In this document: piece by piece, positions 34,445-43,655 of the stretch
Numbering within the stretch: position 1 is the first letter of the stretch
Layout of the letters: each line of letters opens with the position of its first letter
Source: a bacterium
GTDB lineage: Bacteria; Bacteroidota; Bacteroidia; Bacteroidales; Muribaculaceae
Direction: 5' to 3'
Length of the DNA: 64,000 nucleotides
Assembly: GCA_004563195.1 (NCBI GenBank)
Contig: SFTJ01000004.1
Coordinates: 1 to 64,000 of the forward strand
Program-made: the position numbers and the translations under genes
The notes under the pieces: generated by a model
What the model was told of the DNA's origin: nothing
Seen by the model: only the letters and a program-made list of their open reading frames with translations
Database searches by the model: none

Positions 34445-36409
34445 ATGACAGAAGAATTAGAAGAATTAGAAAATCAGACCGGCGAATACAAAGCCTCGAA
34501 TATTCAGGTGCTCGAAGGCCTTGAAGCCGTAAGAAAACGCCCTGCCATGTATATCGGCGACACCAGTGTGAAGGGTCTTCACCACTTGGTGTCGGAGGTA
34601 GTAGATAACTCTATCGACGAAGCTCTTGCAGGATATGCCAACCGTATCGACGTTACCATAACCGAAAACAATTCGATTATGGTGGTCGACAATGGTCGTG
34701 GTATCCCTGTAGATGAGCACGAAAAACTCCATAAGTCGGCGCTCGAAGTGGTTTTGACCGTGCTTCACGCCGGCGGTAAGTTCGACAAGGGTTCTTACAA
34801 AGTGTCGGGTGGTCTTCACGGCGTGGGCGTGTCGTGCGTCAACGCTTTGTCGACTTATCTTCGCGCCGAAGTGCGTCGCGATGGCAAGGTGTATATGCAA
34901 GAATATGCCTATGGCAAGCCCACCAGCCCGGTGAGAATCACCGGCGACACCACGGAACACGGCACCACTATATATTTCTCGCCCGACCCCGAAATATTCA
35001 CCGAAACGGTCTACGAATACTCTCGCCTCGCCAACCGCTTGCGCGACTTGGCATACCTTAACGCCGGTATCGTGCTCACGCTTACCGACTTGCGCGACCG
35101 CGACGAAAACGGCAACCCGCACAGCGAGCGTTTCTTCTCCGAAACCGGCCTTAACGACTTCGTGCGCTACATCGACTCAAGCAAGGAACCGCTTATCGAT
35201 GACGTTATACACATCTCTACCGAGAAGCAAGGCATTCCCGTGGAAGTGGCTATGACCTACAACACCACTTTCAACGAAAATGTGTTCTCGTTTGTCAACA
35301 ACATCAACACCTACGAAGGTGGTACTCACCTCACAGGATTCCGCCGCGGTCTGGGCGCTACCCTTCGCAAATATGCCGAAGATGCCAAGATGCTCGAAAA
35401 GGTGAAGGTGAAAATCGACCCCGATGACTTCCGCGAAGGCCTCACCGCCGTTATCTCGGTGAAGGTGCTCGAGCCGCAGTTCGAGGGTCAGACCAAAACC
35501 AAACTCGGTAACAAGGAAGTGATTGGCGCCGTAGAAACCGCCATTCGCGAAGCGCTCTCAATATATCTCGAAGAGCACCCCAAGCAGGCTAAGACTGTGG
35601 TCGAAAAGGTTATCCTTGCCGCCACTGCTCGCCATGCAGCTCAGCAGGCTCGCGAAAAAATCACTCGCAAGACTCCGCTACTCGGTGGCGGACTACCCGG
35701 CAAACTCGCCGACTGCTCAAGCCGTAACGCCGAAGACAGCGAACTCTTCCTCGTGGAGGGTGACTCGGCAGGCGGTAGCGCTAAGCAGGGCCGCGACCGC
35801 ACTTTCCAAGCCATTCTGCCGCTCCGCGGTAAAATCCTCAATGTGGAGAAGGCTATGGAGCACCGCGTGCTCGACAGCGAAGAAATCGTGAATATGTTCA
35901 AGGCGCTCGGCGTGACCATCGGTACCGAAAACGACCCTAAGGAAGCCAACTTGAGCAAACTCCGCTATCACAAGATTATCATCATGACCGATGCCGACGT
36001 CGACGGTGCTCACATCGGCACGTTGCTTATGACTTTCTTCTTCCGCCGTATGCGTCCTATCATCGACAACGGATATCTCTACCTCGCCACTCCGCCTTTG
36101 TATAAGGTGTCGAAGGGTAACCGCGAAGAGTATTGCTGGGACGAACTCCAGAAGCAACGCTTCATCGAGGCTTACGGTCAGGGCGACGAAAAGAACATCA
36201 AGATTCAGCGATACAAAGGTCTTGGTGAGATGAACCCCGAACAGCTTTGGGAAACCACTATGGACCCCGAAAACCGCATCCTCAAGCAAGTGCAGATAGA
36301 AGACGCTGCCGAAGCCGACCGCATTTTCTCGATGCTTATGGGCGAAGATGTGGAACCTCGACGCCAGTTCATCGAAGAAAACGCCACTTACGCCAACATC
36401 GATACATAA
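34445..36409 (+). CDS. gyrB: DNA gyrase subunit B
   Basis: ATPase and TOPRIM subunit of the type II topoisomerase that introduces negative supercoils. The 654-aa length and motif set are those of GyrB. GHKL ATP site: EVVDNSIDEALAGYA (about 50-64) and VSGGLHGVGVSCVNALS (about 118-134). Transducer domain in the middle. TOPRIM: LVEGDSAGGSAKQGRDR (about 435-451) and MTDADVDGAHI (about 516-526). C-terminal PEQLWETTMDPE. gyrA is not in the window. Two strong terminators follow. Confidence 0.97.
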   Translation: MTEELEELENQTGEYKASNIQVLEGLEAVRKRPAMYIGDTSVKGLHHLVSEVVDNSIDEALAGYANRIDVTITENNSIMVVDNGRGIPVDEHEKLHKSALEVVLTVLHAGGKFDKGSYKVSGGLHGVGVSCVNALSTYLRAEVRRDGKVYMQEYAYGKPTSPVRITGDTTEHGTTIYFSPDPEIFTETVYEYSRLANRLRDLAYLNAGIVLTLTDLRDRDENGNPHSERFFSETGLNDFVRYIDSSKEPLIDDVIHISTEKQGIPVEVAMTYNTTFNENVFSFVNNINTYEGGTHLTGFRRGLGATLRKYAEDAKMLEKVKVKIDPDDFREGLTAVISVKVLEPQFEGQTKTKLGNKEVIGAVETAIREALSIYLEEHPKQAKTVVEKVILAATARHAAQQAREKITRKTPLLGGGLPGKLADCSSRNAEDSELFLVEGDSAGGSAKQGRDRTFQAILPLRGKILNVEKAMEHRVLDSEEIVNMFKALGVTIGTENDPKEANLSKLRYHKIIIMTDADVDGAHIGTLLMTFFFRRMRPIIDNGYLYLATPPLYKVSKGNREEYCWDELQKQRFIEAYGQGDEKNIKIQRYKGLGEMNPEQLWETTMDPENRILKQVQIEDAAEADRIFSMLMGEDVEPRRQFIEENATYANIDT

Positions 36410-36457
36410 TTTATATTATTGATGTCCGATAAAAGTTGACTAACAAAAGAAAAATAT

Positions 36458-36499
36458 GGCTCGGCTATCGTTTTCACGATGGCCGAGTCTGTTTTTTTT
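36458..36499 (+). terminator. First terminator after gyrB
   Basis: Stem GGCTCGGCTATCG/CGATGGCCGAGTC (13 bp with G-U pairs) and a TTTTCA loop, followed by eight Ts. Confidence 0.85.
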
Positions 36500-36607
36500 G
36501 ATTTCCAAGCCTCATCAGTCCGCCGCCCACACTTGCTTCACCGTTCTCGCCGCAAAAAACATCCGCGGAATCGATGTAAAATCCGACCTATGGGTCAAAA
36601 AATACCG

Positions 36608-36666
36608 ACACTCCCACAACGCACAGGGCAAAAGCCCCAAAGCGCCGCGGGAGTGTTGCGTTTTTT
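36608..36666 (+). terminator. Second terminator downstream of gyrB
   Basis: Stem ACACTCCC/GGGAGTGT (36608-36615 and 36649-36656) with inner GC-rich pairings, then TGCGTTTTTT. It may stop read-through into the convergent glycan island. The 352-bp gap after gyrB holds nothing else I can identify. Confidence 0.7.
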
Positions 36667-36761
36667 ATGTTTCTCCCTCAAAAGCAGTTGATAACTACTC
36701 AAAGAGTATGCTCAAGCCACCTTTGCTGCAAAAAACTCACAACTCCGGGGGCAGTTTGTTA

Positions 36762-37694
36762 TTATTTCTCAAATTGCGACTTGTCAGGAAAAAGCGTGCC
36801 GAGAAAATCGATAGCACATTTTCGGTCGTCATCGTTGGCAAACTGCGAGTCATTCATACAGAATAACATGGGATTGTATTTCTCGAACTTTCGATAAAGT
36901 TTTCTATTATCGATGTGAAACCTAAATGAAGTGCGTTGAGTAACATATTGCATATGCGCGCGCTTTTCTGCCAAAGGCACATACGAATAGATATTTCGTT
37001 GAATATCATTCATCGAGCGCACATGATTGGTAAGCGTGGCACTTATTTCTTTGTCGAAGACTTGCCTTGTATGCTCATAATTGCTCTTGAGGTATGCATC
37101 GATATTATGGTGGGTTTTACCACTGTAATAGGTGCCGTATTTTTTCTCCACCAACAATGCTGCGTTGTGAATGGTTTGTAGATAGTTGCTCAATTGTTTT
37201 CCCTGTACTTTTGTCTTAAATAGGAGATACCATTTTCTAAATGGTCGGCGATTAAATCGTATGATGGGCAACAAATCTTTGGCAAAAAAAGTGTCAGGAG
37301 TCACCGGCTTGTTGAAATACAGATCATCGTTGCCATACAGGAAATGCTCCGAAAGTCCGGGAATCTTATGCAGATGATGCTCTATTATTACCGAATTAAA
37401 ACAAGGCAAACATTCGGCGGGCAGAATCTCGGTATGGTCCACAATTTGAATCTTCGGATGCGTTGTATCGAGCCATTCCGGCACTTGATTGTCGGTAACG
37501 ATAAAAATCTTCCGTATCCACGGTGCATACTTCTCTAACGAACGCAAACTATATTTTAATTCATCATTACTTACATACCGCCCCTTACAATTCTTTTCAT
37601 CTTTCGACGGTTCTCCTATACAGGCATTGCGCTTTGCTATCCACTTCGGGTCATTGCCGTCGACCCAAAGATACACGAAATCAATGTCAACCAT
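36762..37694 (-). CDS. Stealth-family sugar phosphotransferase (1)
   Basis: Stealth proteins transfer sugar-1-phosphates to build phosphodiester-linked capsular or surface glycans. The 310-aa protein has all four conserved regions: IDFVYLWVDGNDPKW (CR1, about 3-17), the CR2 block from SNDELKYSLRSLEKYAPW through IFIVTDNQVPEWLD and EHFLYGNDDLYF (about 42-126), a later HHNIDAYLKS block and a C-terminal MLFCMNDSQFAND block. It is the last gene of a leftward five-gene glycan island. Base composition is visibly more A/T-rich than the flanking genes. Confidence 0.87.
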   Translation of the reverse strand: MVDIDFVYLWVDGNDPKWIAKRNACIGEPSKDEKNCKGRYVSNDELKYSLRSLEKYAPWIRKIFIVTDNQVPEWLDTTHPKIQIVDHTEILPAECLPCFNSVIIEHHLHKIPGLSEHFLYGNDDLYFNKPVTPDTFFAKDLLPIIRFNRRPFRKWYLLFKTKVQGKQLSNYLQTIHNAALLVEKKYGTYYSGKTHHNIDAYLKSNYEHTRQVFDKEISATLTNHVRSMNDIQRNIYSYVPLAEKRAHMQYVTQRTSFRFHIDNRKLYRKFEKYNPMLFCMNDSQFANDDDRKCAIDFLGTLFPDKSQFEK

Positions 37695-37704
37695 ATACTT
37701 AAAA

Positions 37705-38490
37705 TTAAAGGTTTATTCGTTCATTTATTTCGGGGTAATGCTCTATTATCGCATTTAAAGCCGAGAGGTTACGGTCGGTTTTCCCCTTAAAGTTAATCGT
37801 TTTCAACGACAATTCTTTAGGTTTGTCTAACCCGCGAGGCTTGTTGTGCCCAAATGGCACCGGTATCACCGGGTAACCATTCATAACTCCTGCCGCCCAA
37901 AACCAAATGTCATCGGTACTCGGAGCTATTTTGGTAAACAAATCCACATCCATCATATCTTTACGCAAGGAATGAGGAGGATATAACACGCCTCCCACTC
38001 CTGTCTGCAAATTCAAGTAACTCTTATGTATTCTCTTAAAAAGGAAATCATACCAACGGTATTTTTTCCACTCACGATATGGCTTGCCCAACTTTATACG
38101 CTTTGCACGATGAGCCAACACCGCATCGGGTATTTGAGCATGTAGGTTCAACAAATCCTCCAGCATATGCCTATTGTATGCCACATCATCATCTAAAGTA
38201 ACGATTATCGCTTCGGGAAAATCGATTAATGCCGGAATGAGTTTGCGATAAGAACGTATATCCCTATCGTAATTCCTAATCTCAAAAATGGGACTGCTCT
38301 CCGATAGCGCCCTCAAACTTTCCGGAATCCCGTTTTCTTCGAATTGCGCAAAAGTGAGGTAAAGTATTAATTTGTCGGGAAGGACAGAGCCGTTCAAAAC
38401 CGATTTAATAGCTTGTTCAGCATATTTAATTGCCGCCGGGAATGACGTCAACGAAACCACAACTTGATGTTTTTGCATGTTAGAAGCCAT
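37705..38490 (-). CDS. Glycosyltransferase-like protein with DDD motif
   Basis: A 261-aa protein, start chosen at MASNMQKHQ (38490; an ATG at 38478 is also possible). It begins with VVVSLTSFPAAIKYAEQAIKSVL, the entry strand and helix of a GT-A fold. It then shows the metal-binding AIIVTLDDDVAYNRH (about 117-131) and a later STDDIWFWAAGVMNG acceptor-site segment. This looks like a family-2-related or capsular glycosyltransferase acting in the cytoplasm on lipid-linked sugars. The donor sugar is unknown. It lies 10 bases upstream of Stealth (1). Confidence 0.78.
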   Translation of the reverse strand: MASNMQKHQVVVSLTSFPAAIKYAEQAIKSVLNGSVLPDKLILYLTFAQFEENGIPESLRALSESSPIFEIRNYDRDIRSYRKLIPALIDFPEAIIVTLDDDVAYNRHMLEDLLNLHAQIPDAVLAHRAKRIKLGKPYREWKKYRWYDFLFKRIHKSYLNLQTGVGGVLYPPHSLRKDMMDVDLFTKIAPSTDDIWFWAAGVMNGYPVIPVPFGHNKPRGLDKPKELSLKTINFKGKTDRNLSALNAIIEHYPEINERINL

Positions 38491-38535
38491 ATATAATTGT
38501 TTATACAAGAATCTGAAAAATAAATCTCACAGTCG

Positions 38536-39447
38536 CTACTCCGATACGCAAGTGTAGCTTGGTAACGGGCTCTTATCTTCTATGTCGTTGAGATCATATT
38601 GGTCGAAATACTCCGATTTTACGGTTTTCTGCTTACCGCTGGCTCTTCCTCGGGCTTGTTTTTCGATAAATTCCTCATACGATCTCACAGCATAATGGTT
38701 AATACGGATAATATCTTGCTGGGGTTCTCGGTTTCGAAAATTCTTTTTCACGGGTTGAGCGTGCGAATCTGCTATATATCCCGATATCTTTGCCGCCTCG
38801 TGACATCCTATCATCGCAAAAACCCTGCGGGGATTTACAATGCTTTTCACATGACGATTCAAGTAATGGTTAGGGGCGGAATGAAATCGAAATCTCTCCA
38901 TCATCGTTCCGGGCGTCTTGGTTTTTCTGCCTCCACTGCCATATACCAGCCAGTTGATTTCTACCGCGGCAAACGACTCAAATCTCGTAAGGAACTCCGG
39001 TATCGAAGCATCCTTTAGGGGTACTATAAATTCGTCTAAATCGATAAATGCAATCCATCGAGAAGCAAAACGATTGTGTTCCAAGCAATCATCATAAGCG
39101 GCTAATTGGCGTCGGTGTCCCGGCCAATATTTGTATTCCACTATGCCCGATTTGATATAGGGGTCGAGAATGCTCTTCGTATCGTCGGTGCTTTCGTTAT
39201 CGTATACATAAAATTTGTCCACACCCTGCTTCAGATGCCATTCTATCCATTCCTTGAAATACGGCCCTTCGTTTTTGGCTATTGCACACACCGACAAGTA
39301 ATGCTTCGGGCTCGTATGGTCTTTCTTTATTTGTGTCTTGAGCCTGATGGCATTAATCAAACCGAATCTCAGTATTCCTCTCCATCGGTTTCTTGTCATC
39401 TTGTGCGGGATTACCCCGGCTATTATTTCGGCGAGAACCTTGTTCAT
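38536..39447 (-). CDS. Glycosyltransferase family 92-like protein
   Basis: A 303-aa protein. The core CAIAKNEGPYFKEWIEWHLKQG (about 53-74), YVYDNESTDDTKSIL (about 79-93) and the metal site WIAFIDLDEFIVPL (about 130-143) are the signature of the GT92/DUF23-type glycosyltransferases. The C-terminal half contains H-x-A and RINHYAVRSYEEFIEKQARGR (about 252-272), also typical. The family often makes galactosyl linkages, but the donor here is unknown. It is part of the glycan island between the two Stealth genes. Confidence 0.85.
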   Translation of the reverse strand: MNKVLAEIIAGVIPHKMTRNRWRGILRFGLINAIRLKTQIKKDHTSPKHYLSVCAIAKNEGPYFKEWIEWHLKQGVDKFYVYDNESTDDTKSILDPYIKSGIVEYKYWPGHRRQLAAYDDCLEHNRFASRWIAFIDLDEFIVPLKDASIPEFLTRFESFAAVEINWLVYGSGGRKTKTPGTMMERFRFHSAPNHYLNRHVKSIVNPRRVFAMIGCHEAAKISGYIADSHAQPVKKNFRNREPQQDIIRINHYAVRSYEEFIEKQARGRASGKQKTVKSEYFDQYDLNDIEDKSPLPSYTCVSE

Positions 39448-39466
39448 CGTATATTATAACTTATAT

Positions 39467-40471
39467 CTAAAGTTCAAAACTCGATTTTTCGGGCAATATA
39501 TGCTGAAACGCATTCTTGATATTATCTATCACGAGGTCGTAATTGCGTATGTGAACATTATCGTTCAGGCAGATAAGGGTATACGACTGTCGGTATATTG
39601 CCTTAACCGCCTGCTTGGGGCGAACCATAAGCGGGAACATCTTTGTATCCTTATATGTATTATACGGCACAAAATTGCCTCGGCATATCTGCCATGTACG
39701 GAAAAGTTCGGGAGTATAGTCGGTCAGAGCCCGAAATTTGTTGACCGATGTTTCTGTAAGTTCTTTTTCTGCGGCTGCCCACACCTCATTAAATGTGCTT
39801 TTTAGATACGGTTGGGCATTGTGTGGCGTGCGGAGGGTGATGAATTTATCGTAGAAATAAAGGATGTAATTCCATCGTGCCTTTATTCCATAACTTTTAT
39901 CAAACCATTTGTCGCGATGAAGCGCCATTACTTCTTTCTTGTCGAAGTGACGATTGATGATTTGAATATTATTCTTTATTCTCCTATACCACTGCGACCA
40001 TGTAGGATTGTAGTCAAACACAGCTATATCGCAGGGAAGCCCGTTTTGAAAAAACCGTTCTTTCCCTAAGTGGTTAATTATATAGAAATCGTCGTTGAAA
40101 TACACAAAATGCTCTGCCAATCCCGGTATTTTGTGCATATATCGCTCTATAACCACTGAGTTATATGTAGGCAAAAACTGCGTCGGTATGAAATCTTCAT
40201 GATTAACCAAATGGATTTTCGGATTATTCTCATCAAGCCATTCGGGCTTCTGACCATCGGTTATAAAATGTATCTTTCGCACCCATGGAGCAAACTTTTC
40301 CACCCCTCTAAACCAATATTTTAAGAATCCATTGTCTCTGAACCGGGCTTTCGAAACTCCGTTCTTGCTGTTATTCTTATTATTGGAATATTGGGCGAAT
40401 TTGGCTTGCCATTTGGGATCGTTCATGTCAACCCATGTAATTACAAAATCAATATCCATATTTTGTTGCAT
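39467..40471 (-). CDS. Stealth-family sugar phosphotransferase (2)
   Basis: A second Stealth protein, 334 aa: IDFVITWVDMNDPKW (CR1, about 6-20), then FLKYWFRGVEKFAPWVRKIHFITDGQKPEWLD and HFVYFNDDFYI (CR2). Its C-terminal region has the LICLNDNVHIRN block. It is clearly distinct from the copy at 36762, with similarity mainly in the conserved regions, so the pair is not a recent duplication. Together they suggest a phosphodiester-containing surface polymer. Confidence 0.87.
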   Translation of the reverse strand: MQQNMDIDFVITWVDMNDPKWQAKFAQYSNNKNNSKNGVSKARFRDNGFLKYWFRGVEKFAPWVRKIHFITDGQKPEWLDENNPKIHLVNHEDFIPTQFLPTYNSVVIERYMHKIPGLAEHFVYFNDDFYIINHLGKERFFQNGLPCDIAVFDYNPTWSQWYRRIKNNIQIINRHFDKKEVMALHRDKWFDKSYGIKARWNYILYFYDKFITLRTPHNAQPYLKSTFNEVWAAAEKELTETSVNKFRALTDYTPELFRTWQICRGNFVPYNTYKDTKMFPLMVRPKQAVKAIYRQSYTLICLNDNVHIRNYDLVIDNIKNAFQHILPEKSSFEL

Positions 40472-40500
40472 TAGTTGATAAAAAATACTCTTTTTCTTCG

Positions 40501-41448
40501 TTAATTATCCGAACTCATAGCATATTTAAAGCGATTGTGAGTCCATAAATACAGTTCGGGGCGTTGTCGAATCTCATTTTCCAATCGTTGGAAATACAAG
40601 TCGGTCAATTCAAAATCGGGCAGTGATTTCGGATTGTCGTGAAGCGGTGTAAATTCACATTCATAATATCCTCTTTTCACCCTTCTCACGCTCGCAAACA
40701 GTGCATCGTAGCCAAAATGCTTTGTCGCTTTTTCCGTTCCTATCAGCACCGGTATATTGTGGTTTAGAAAGCGGGTGTAATATTTCACCTCTCTTCTTTT
40801 TGGCGACTGGTCGGCTATGAAGCCTATCATATGGGCTCGATTGTCTGTTGCCAAATTTGCCATAAACCTCACTGTTGTTCGCATCTCCACACATTTATTC
40901 CCCATTCGTTCGCGCATACTCTTCATGATTTTATCCATCGATTCGTTACGCAGTTTTCGATAGATTTGCGCCACCACAGCATCTTCATGCAGCCATAAGC
41001 CTATTGTAGTCAGCCACTCCCAATTGCCATAATGTCCTAAAAACACCGAAATCGATTTACCCTCGGCAAGCATTTCATTCACTCTTTCCATATTGGTAAA
41101 TTGCATTCGCCGCTTTATCTCTTCGGGGCTGATTGTGGCCATTTTGCAGCTCTCAAGTGCCATATCGATAAAGAAATGATAGAATTTCTTCTCGATTCTC
41201 ACTATCTCGTCGATGCCTTTTTCGGGGAATGACTCTGTCAAATTCTTTCTGACTATCTTACGGCGATAACGCACCACGAAATAGAATGGATAGAAAAGAA
41301 TGTCGGATAGCACATAGAGCACCTTAAAGGGGATATATGATAAAACCTTTATAAGAGAAAGTACAACATAATAGTGCAACATAGCAAACGACATAAATGT
41401 TTTAGCATCATTTATATTTTTCAACAAACAGTTTTCAGTTTCACTCAT
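40501..41448 (-). CDS. LpxL/HtrB-like acyltransferase
   Basis: Membrane-bound acyltransferase (LPLAT superfamily, lipid A acyltransferase type), 315 aa. One hydrophobic segment lies near 35-57. The catalytic pattern H-x4-E is seen in GHYGNWEWL (about 138-146), followed by QIYRKLRNESMDK and a DQSPKRREVKYYTRF block. In Bacteroidetes these enzymes add secondary acyl chains to lipid A. Its position as first gene of the glycan island suggests a link between the surface glycan and a lipid anchor, which is inference. Confidence 0.85.
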   Translation of the reverse strand: MSETENCLLKNINDAKTFMSFAMLHYYVVLSLIKVLSYIPFKVLYVLSDILFYPFYFVVRYRRKIVRKNLTESFPEKGIDEIVRIEKKFYHFFIDMALESCKMATISPEEIKRRMQFTNMERVNEMLAEGKSISVFLGHYGNWEWLTTIGLWLHEDAVVAQIYRKLRNESMDKIMKSMRERMGNKCVEMRTTVRFMANLATDNRAHMIGFIADQSPKRREVKYYTRFLNHNIPVLIGTEKATKHFGYDALFASVRRVKRGYYECEFTPLHDNPKSLPDFELTDLYFQRLENEIRQRPELYLWTHNRFKYAMSSDN

Positions 41449-41467
41449 AAGCAGCTATTATATGTCA

Positions 41468-41701
41468 TCAAAAATCGTGCGATTGCCTCCTACGGCAAAA
41501 CTCTTGATGATGGGTTGTGAAATTTCCGATTCTGCCCATGTATCTGCATGTGTAGGGATAACAGGCTTCGCCAATTCCGAAAAATCGAAACGAGAAAAGT
41601 CTTTTATCCTTTTTCATGCAAAACATAGTTGACAATGGGCTGATCAGCGAACTGAAATCCGACTTAATACCCCCATTTGTCAATATAGCATCGTATCTCA
41701 T
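41468..41701 (-). other. Open frame of 77 codons, doubtful gene or remnant
   Basis: An ATG-initiated frame whose product (MRYDAILTNGGIKSDF..) matches nothing I know. The opposite strand over much of the same span is also open (..GCEISDSAHVSACVG..), so either strand could hold a short or decayed gene. It lies in the gap between the acyltransferase and aminotransferase genes, next to two inverted repeats. Confidence 0.25.
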
Positions 41702-41720
41702 ATATCCTCTATATAATTCT

Positions 41721-41772
41721 AAAACTCATTTTTGAAATCCCTCTCTTATGAAGAGAGGGGCTTATGAGTTTT
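41721..41772. repeat. 52-nt two-stem inverted repeat
   Basis: Outer arms AAAACTCAT/ATGAGTTTT and inner arms CCCTCTCTT/AAGAGAGGG form one stacked hairpin. Neither side carries a clear T run. Confidence 0.8.
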
Positions 41773-41861
41773 CAAAGGTACGTAAAATATTGCAAATTGG
41801 GGAGTTATTTTGTGAGAAAGTTCACCTATGATGTATAAAAAGCGCAAAAAAGCGGAGCGAA

Positions 41862-41926
41862 AATGTGTCAGGAGAATGTGTTGAAAACCTCTCGATAAGA
41901 GGCAGTTCGTCATTCTCCGATACATT
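41862..41926. repeat. Nested inverted repeat
   Basis: Outer arms AATGTGTCAGGAGAATG and CATTCTCCGATACATT pair almost fully (one bulge, one G-U). An inner hairpin CCTCT-CGATA-AGAGG lies between them. It may be a structured RNA leader or trailer, or the end of a decayed mobile element. Confidence 0.7.
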
Positions 41927-41979
41927 ACCCGATTGCGCAAGCGAAGTAGCTTCTACAAGATTTGCATCTCAATAGGCTA

Positions 41980-43239
41980 TCAGCGATTATTGTATGCTTC
42001 GAGGGCTTTTTCGAGTATCATTATGGCGCGGCGTAGGTCGTCTTTGCACAGCACATACGCAAGTCGCACTTGGTCCTTGCCCAACTCGGGATTGGTGTAG
42101 AATCCGGCTGCAGGTGCCATCAGAATGGTCTCGCCAACGGGCGCCTTGTCGCTACCTCCCGAGATGCGCAGTGTGGGCGTCACCTCGTCGCTGTAACGAA
42201 ATTCCCGCAAGCACCAGGCGCAGAACTCTTCGGCATCGTCGACAGGTAGTTTTGCCACTGTGTAGAACGCGCCCATAGGGATGGGCGTGTAGCATCCGGG
42301 TATGCGGTTCACACCATCTATCAAGCACTTGCGGCGCTCGGTGTATTCCTCATACACTTCGCGCGAATATGCCTCGGTGCCTTCTATCGATGCCTCTGCC
42401 ACTATCTGTCCTATCAATGGCGGACTCAATCGGGCTTGACAGAACTTCATCACCGTGTCGCGCACTGCCTTATTTTTGGATATAAGCGCGCCTATGCGTA
42501 TGCCGCACTCCGAGTAGCGCTTGCTCACCGAGTCGATGAGCACCACATGTTGCTCTATTCCCTCGAGGTGCATGGCTGAGATGTAGGGCGAACCGGTGTA
42601 GATAAACTCGCGATACACTTCGTCGGAGAACAAATAGAGATTATATTTCTTCACCAAGTCGCGTATCTGGCGCATTTCGCGCTGGGTATAGAGATAGCCT
42701 GTTGGGTTATTGGGATTGCATATCAATATCGCCTTTGTGCGCTCGTTGATGAGTTCCTCAAATCGCTCCACCTTGGGCAGACAGAAGCCCTCGTCGATGG
42801 TGGTAGCCACAGTGCGTATCACGGCTCCCGCCGAGATGGCGAAACTCATATAGTTGGCATACGCCGGCTCGGGCACTATTATCTCGTCGCCGGGATTGAG
42901 GCAACTCATAAAGGCAAAAAGCACTGCCTCAGAGCCGCCGCTGGTGATGATTATCTCATCGGCATTAAGTTTTATCTGATAGCGGTCGTAATAGCCCACC
43001 AATGCCTCTCGCAGCGAGCGATAGCCTTGCGACGGACTGTATTCGAGCGTGGTGCGGTCAATCGATTTGAGCACATCGAGCGCCTTTTGGGGCGTTGGCA
43101 AGTCTGGCTGACCTATGTTCAACCTATAGATTTTCACTCCTTCGTCTTCGGCTGCGTAGGCAAGCGGTGCCAATTTGCGTATCGGAGAAGCGGGCATCTC
43201 CTCGCCTCTCATCGATATTTGCAATGTTCTTTCTGTCAT
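41980..43239 (-). CDS. Class I/II PLP-dependent aminotransferase (aspartate-type)
   Basis: A 419-aa fold-type I aminotransferase. The N-terminus has RLNIGQPDLPTP (about 39-50), then SGGSEAVLFAFM (about 105), LICNPNNPTGYLYT (about 171) and the PLP lysine in DSVSKRYSECGIRIG (about 236-250). The final domain is normal. These residues suit aspartate or aromatic amino-acid transamination; the exact substrate cannot be read. It is divergent from asparaginase ansA across a 416-bp gap. Since asparaginase yields aspartate, a metabolic link is plausible. Confidence 0.88.
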   Translation of the reverse strand: MTERTLQISMRGEEMPASPIRKLAPLAYAAEDEGVKIYRLNIGQPDLPTPQKALDVLKSIDRTTLEYSPSQGYRSLREALVGYYDRYQIKLNADEIIITSGGSEAVLFAFMSCLNPGDEIIVPEPAYANYMSFAISAGAVIRTVATTIDEGFCLPKVERFEELINERTKAILICNPNNPTGYLYTQREMRQIRDLVKKYNLYLFSDEVYREFIYTGSPYISAMHLEGIEQHVVLIDSVSKRYSECGIRIGALISKNKAVRDTVMKFCQARLSPPLIGQIVAEASIEGTEAYSREVYEEYTERRKCLIDGVNRIPGCYTPIPMGAFYTVAKLPVDDAEEFCAWCLREFRYSDEVTPTLRISGGSDKAPVGETILMAPAAGFYTNPELGKDQVRLAYVLCKDDLRRAIMILEKALEAYNNR

Positions 43240-43588
43240 TCTCTACTTATTCTGTCTTATTTTGCCCCTCCTCTGCGTTTTTTTGGGGGCGATTAATAAA
43301 ATATATACACACTTTTTGGTCATAGCTTACGGCATCGCTCTGATGCATAACCCTTTACCACATGCACAATGCAGCCTTTTGCGGCTTATGCATTGCTTTG
43401 AGTTTGCAATATTCGCAATTTTTCCCGTAAAGTGCAAGAAATTTGACAATATTTACATCATTTTGAAAAAATATCACCTCTTTTTTGTAGTCTTGCCTAA
43501 TATAAAAGCAATGCCCAAAAATTGCATTTTGCTAACAATCAACCAAAAATACCACACTAAAAATAGCACTAATTAGAAAAAATAGACC

Positions 43589-43596
43589 TATATTTG
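43589..43596 (+). promoter_or_regulatory. Candidate -7 element for ansA
   Basis: TATATTTG matches TAnnTTTG, 60 bases before the ATG. The -33 region shows no clear TTTG. The remainder of the divergent gap (43240-43588) is AT-rich with no gene I can support. Confidence 0.4.
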
Positions 43597-43655
43597 CATC
43601 GACCAATGGCATTTTGCCAATATGGACGGTACTAATCCTCTAATTCTTGTGCACT

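Noticed and set aside
43175..43576. A 133-codon rightward frame in the ansA-aminotransferase gap
   Set aside because: It starts inside the aminotransferase gene in antisense and its later part is AT-rich and domain-free.
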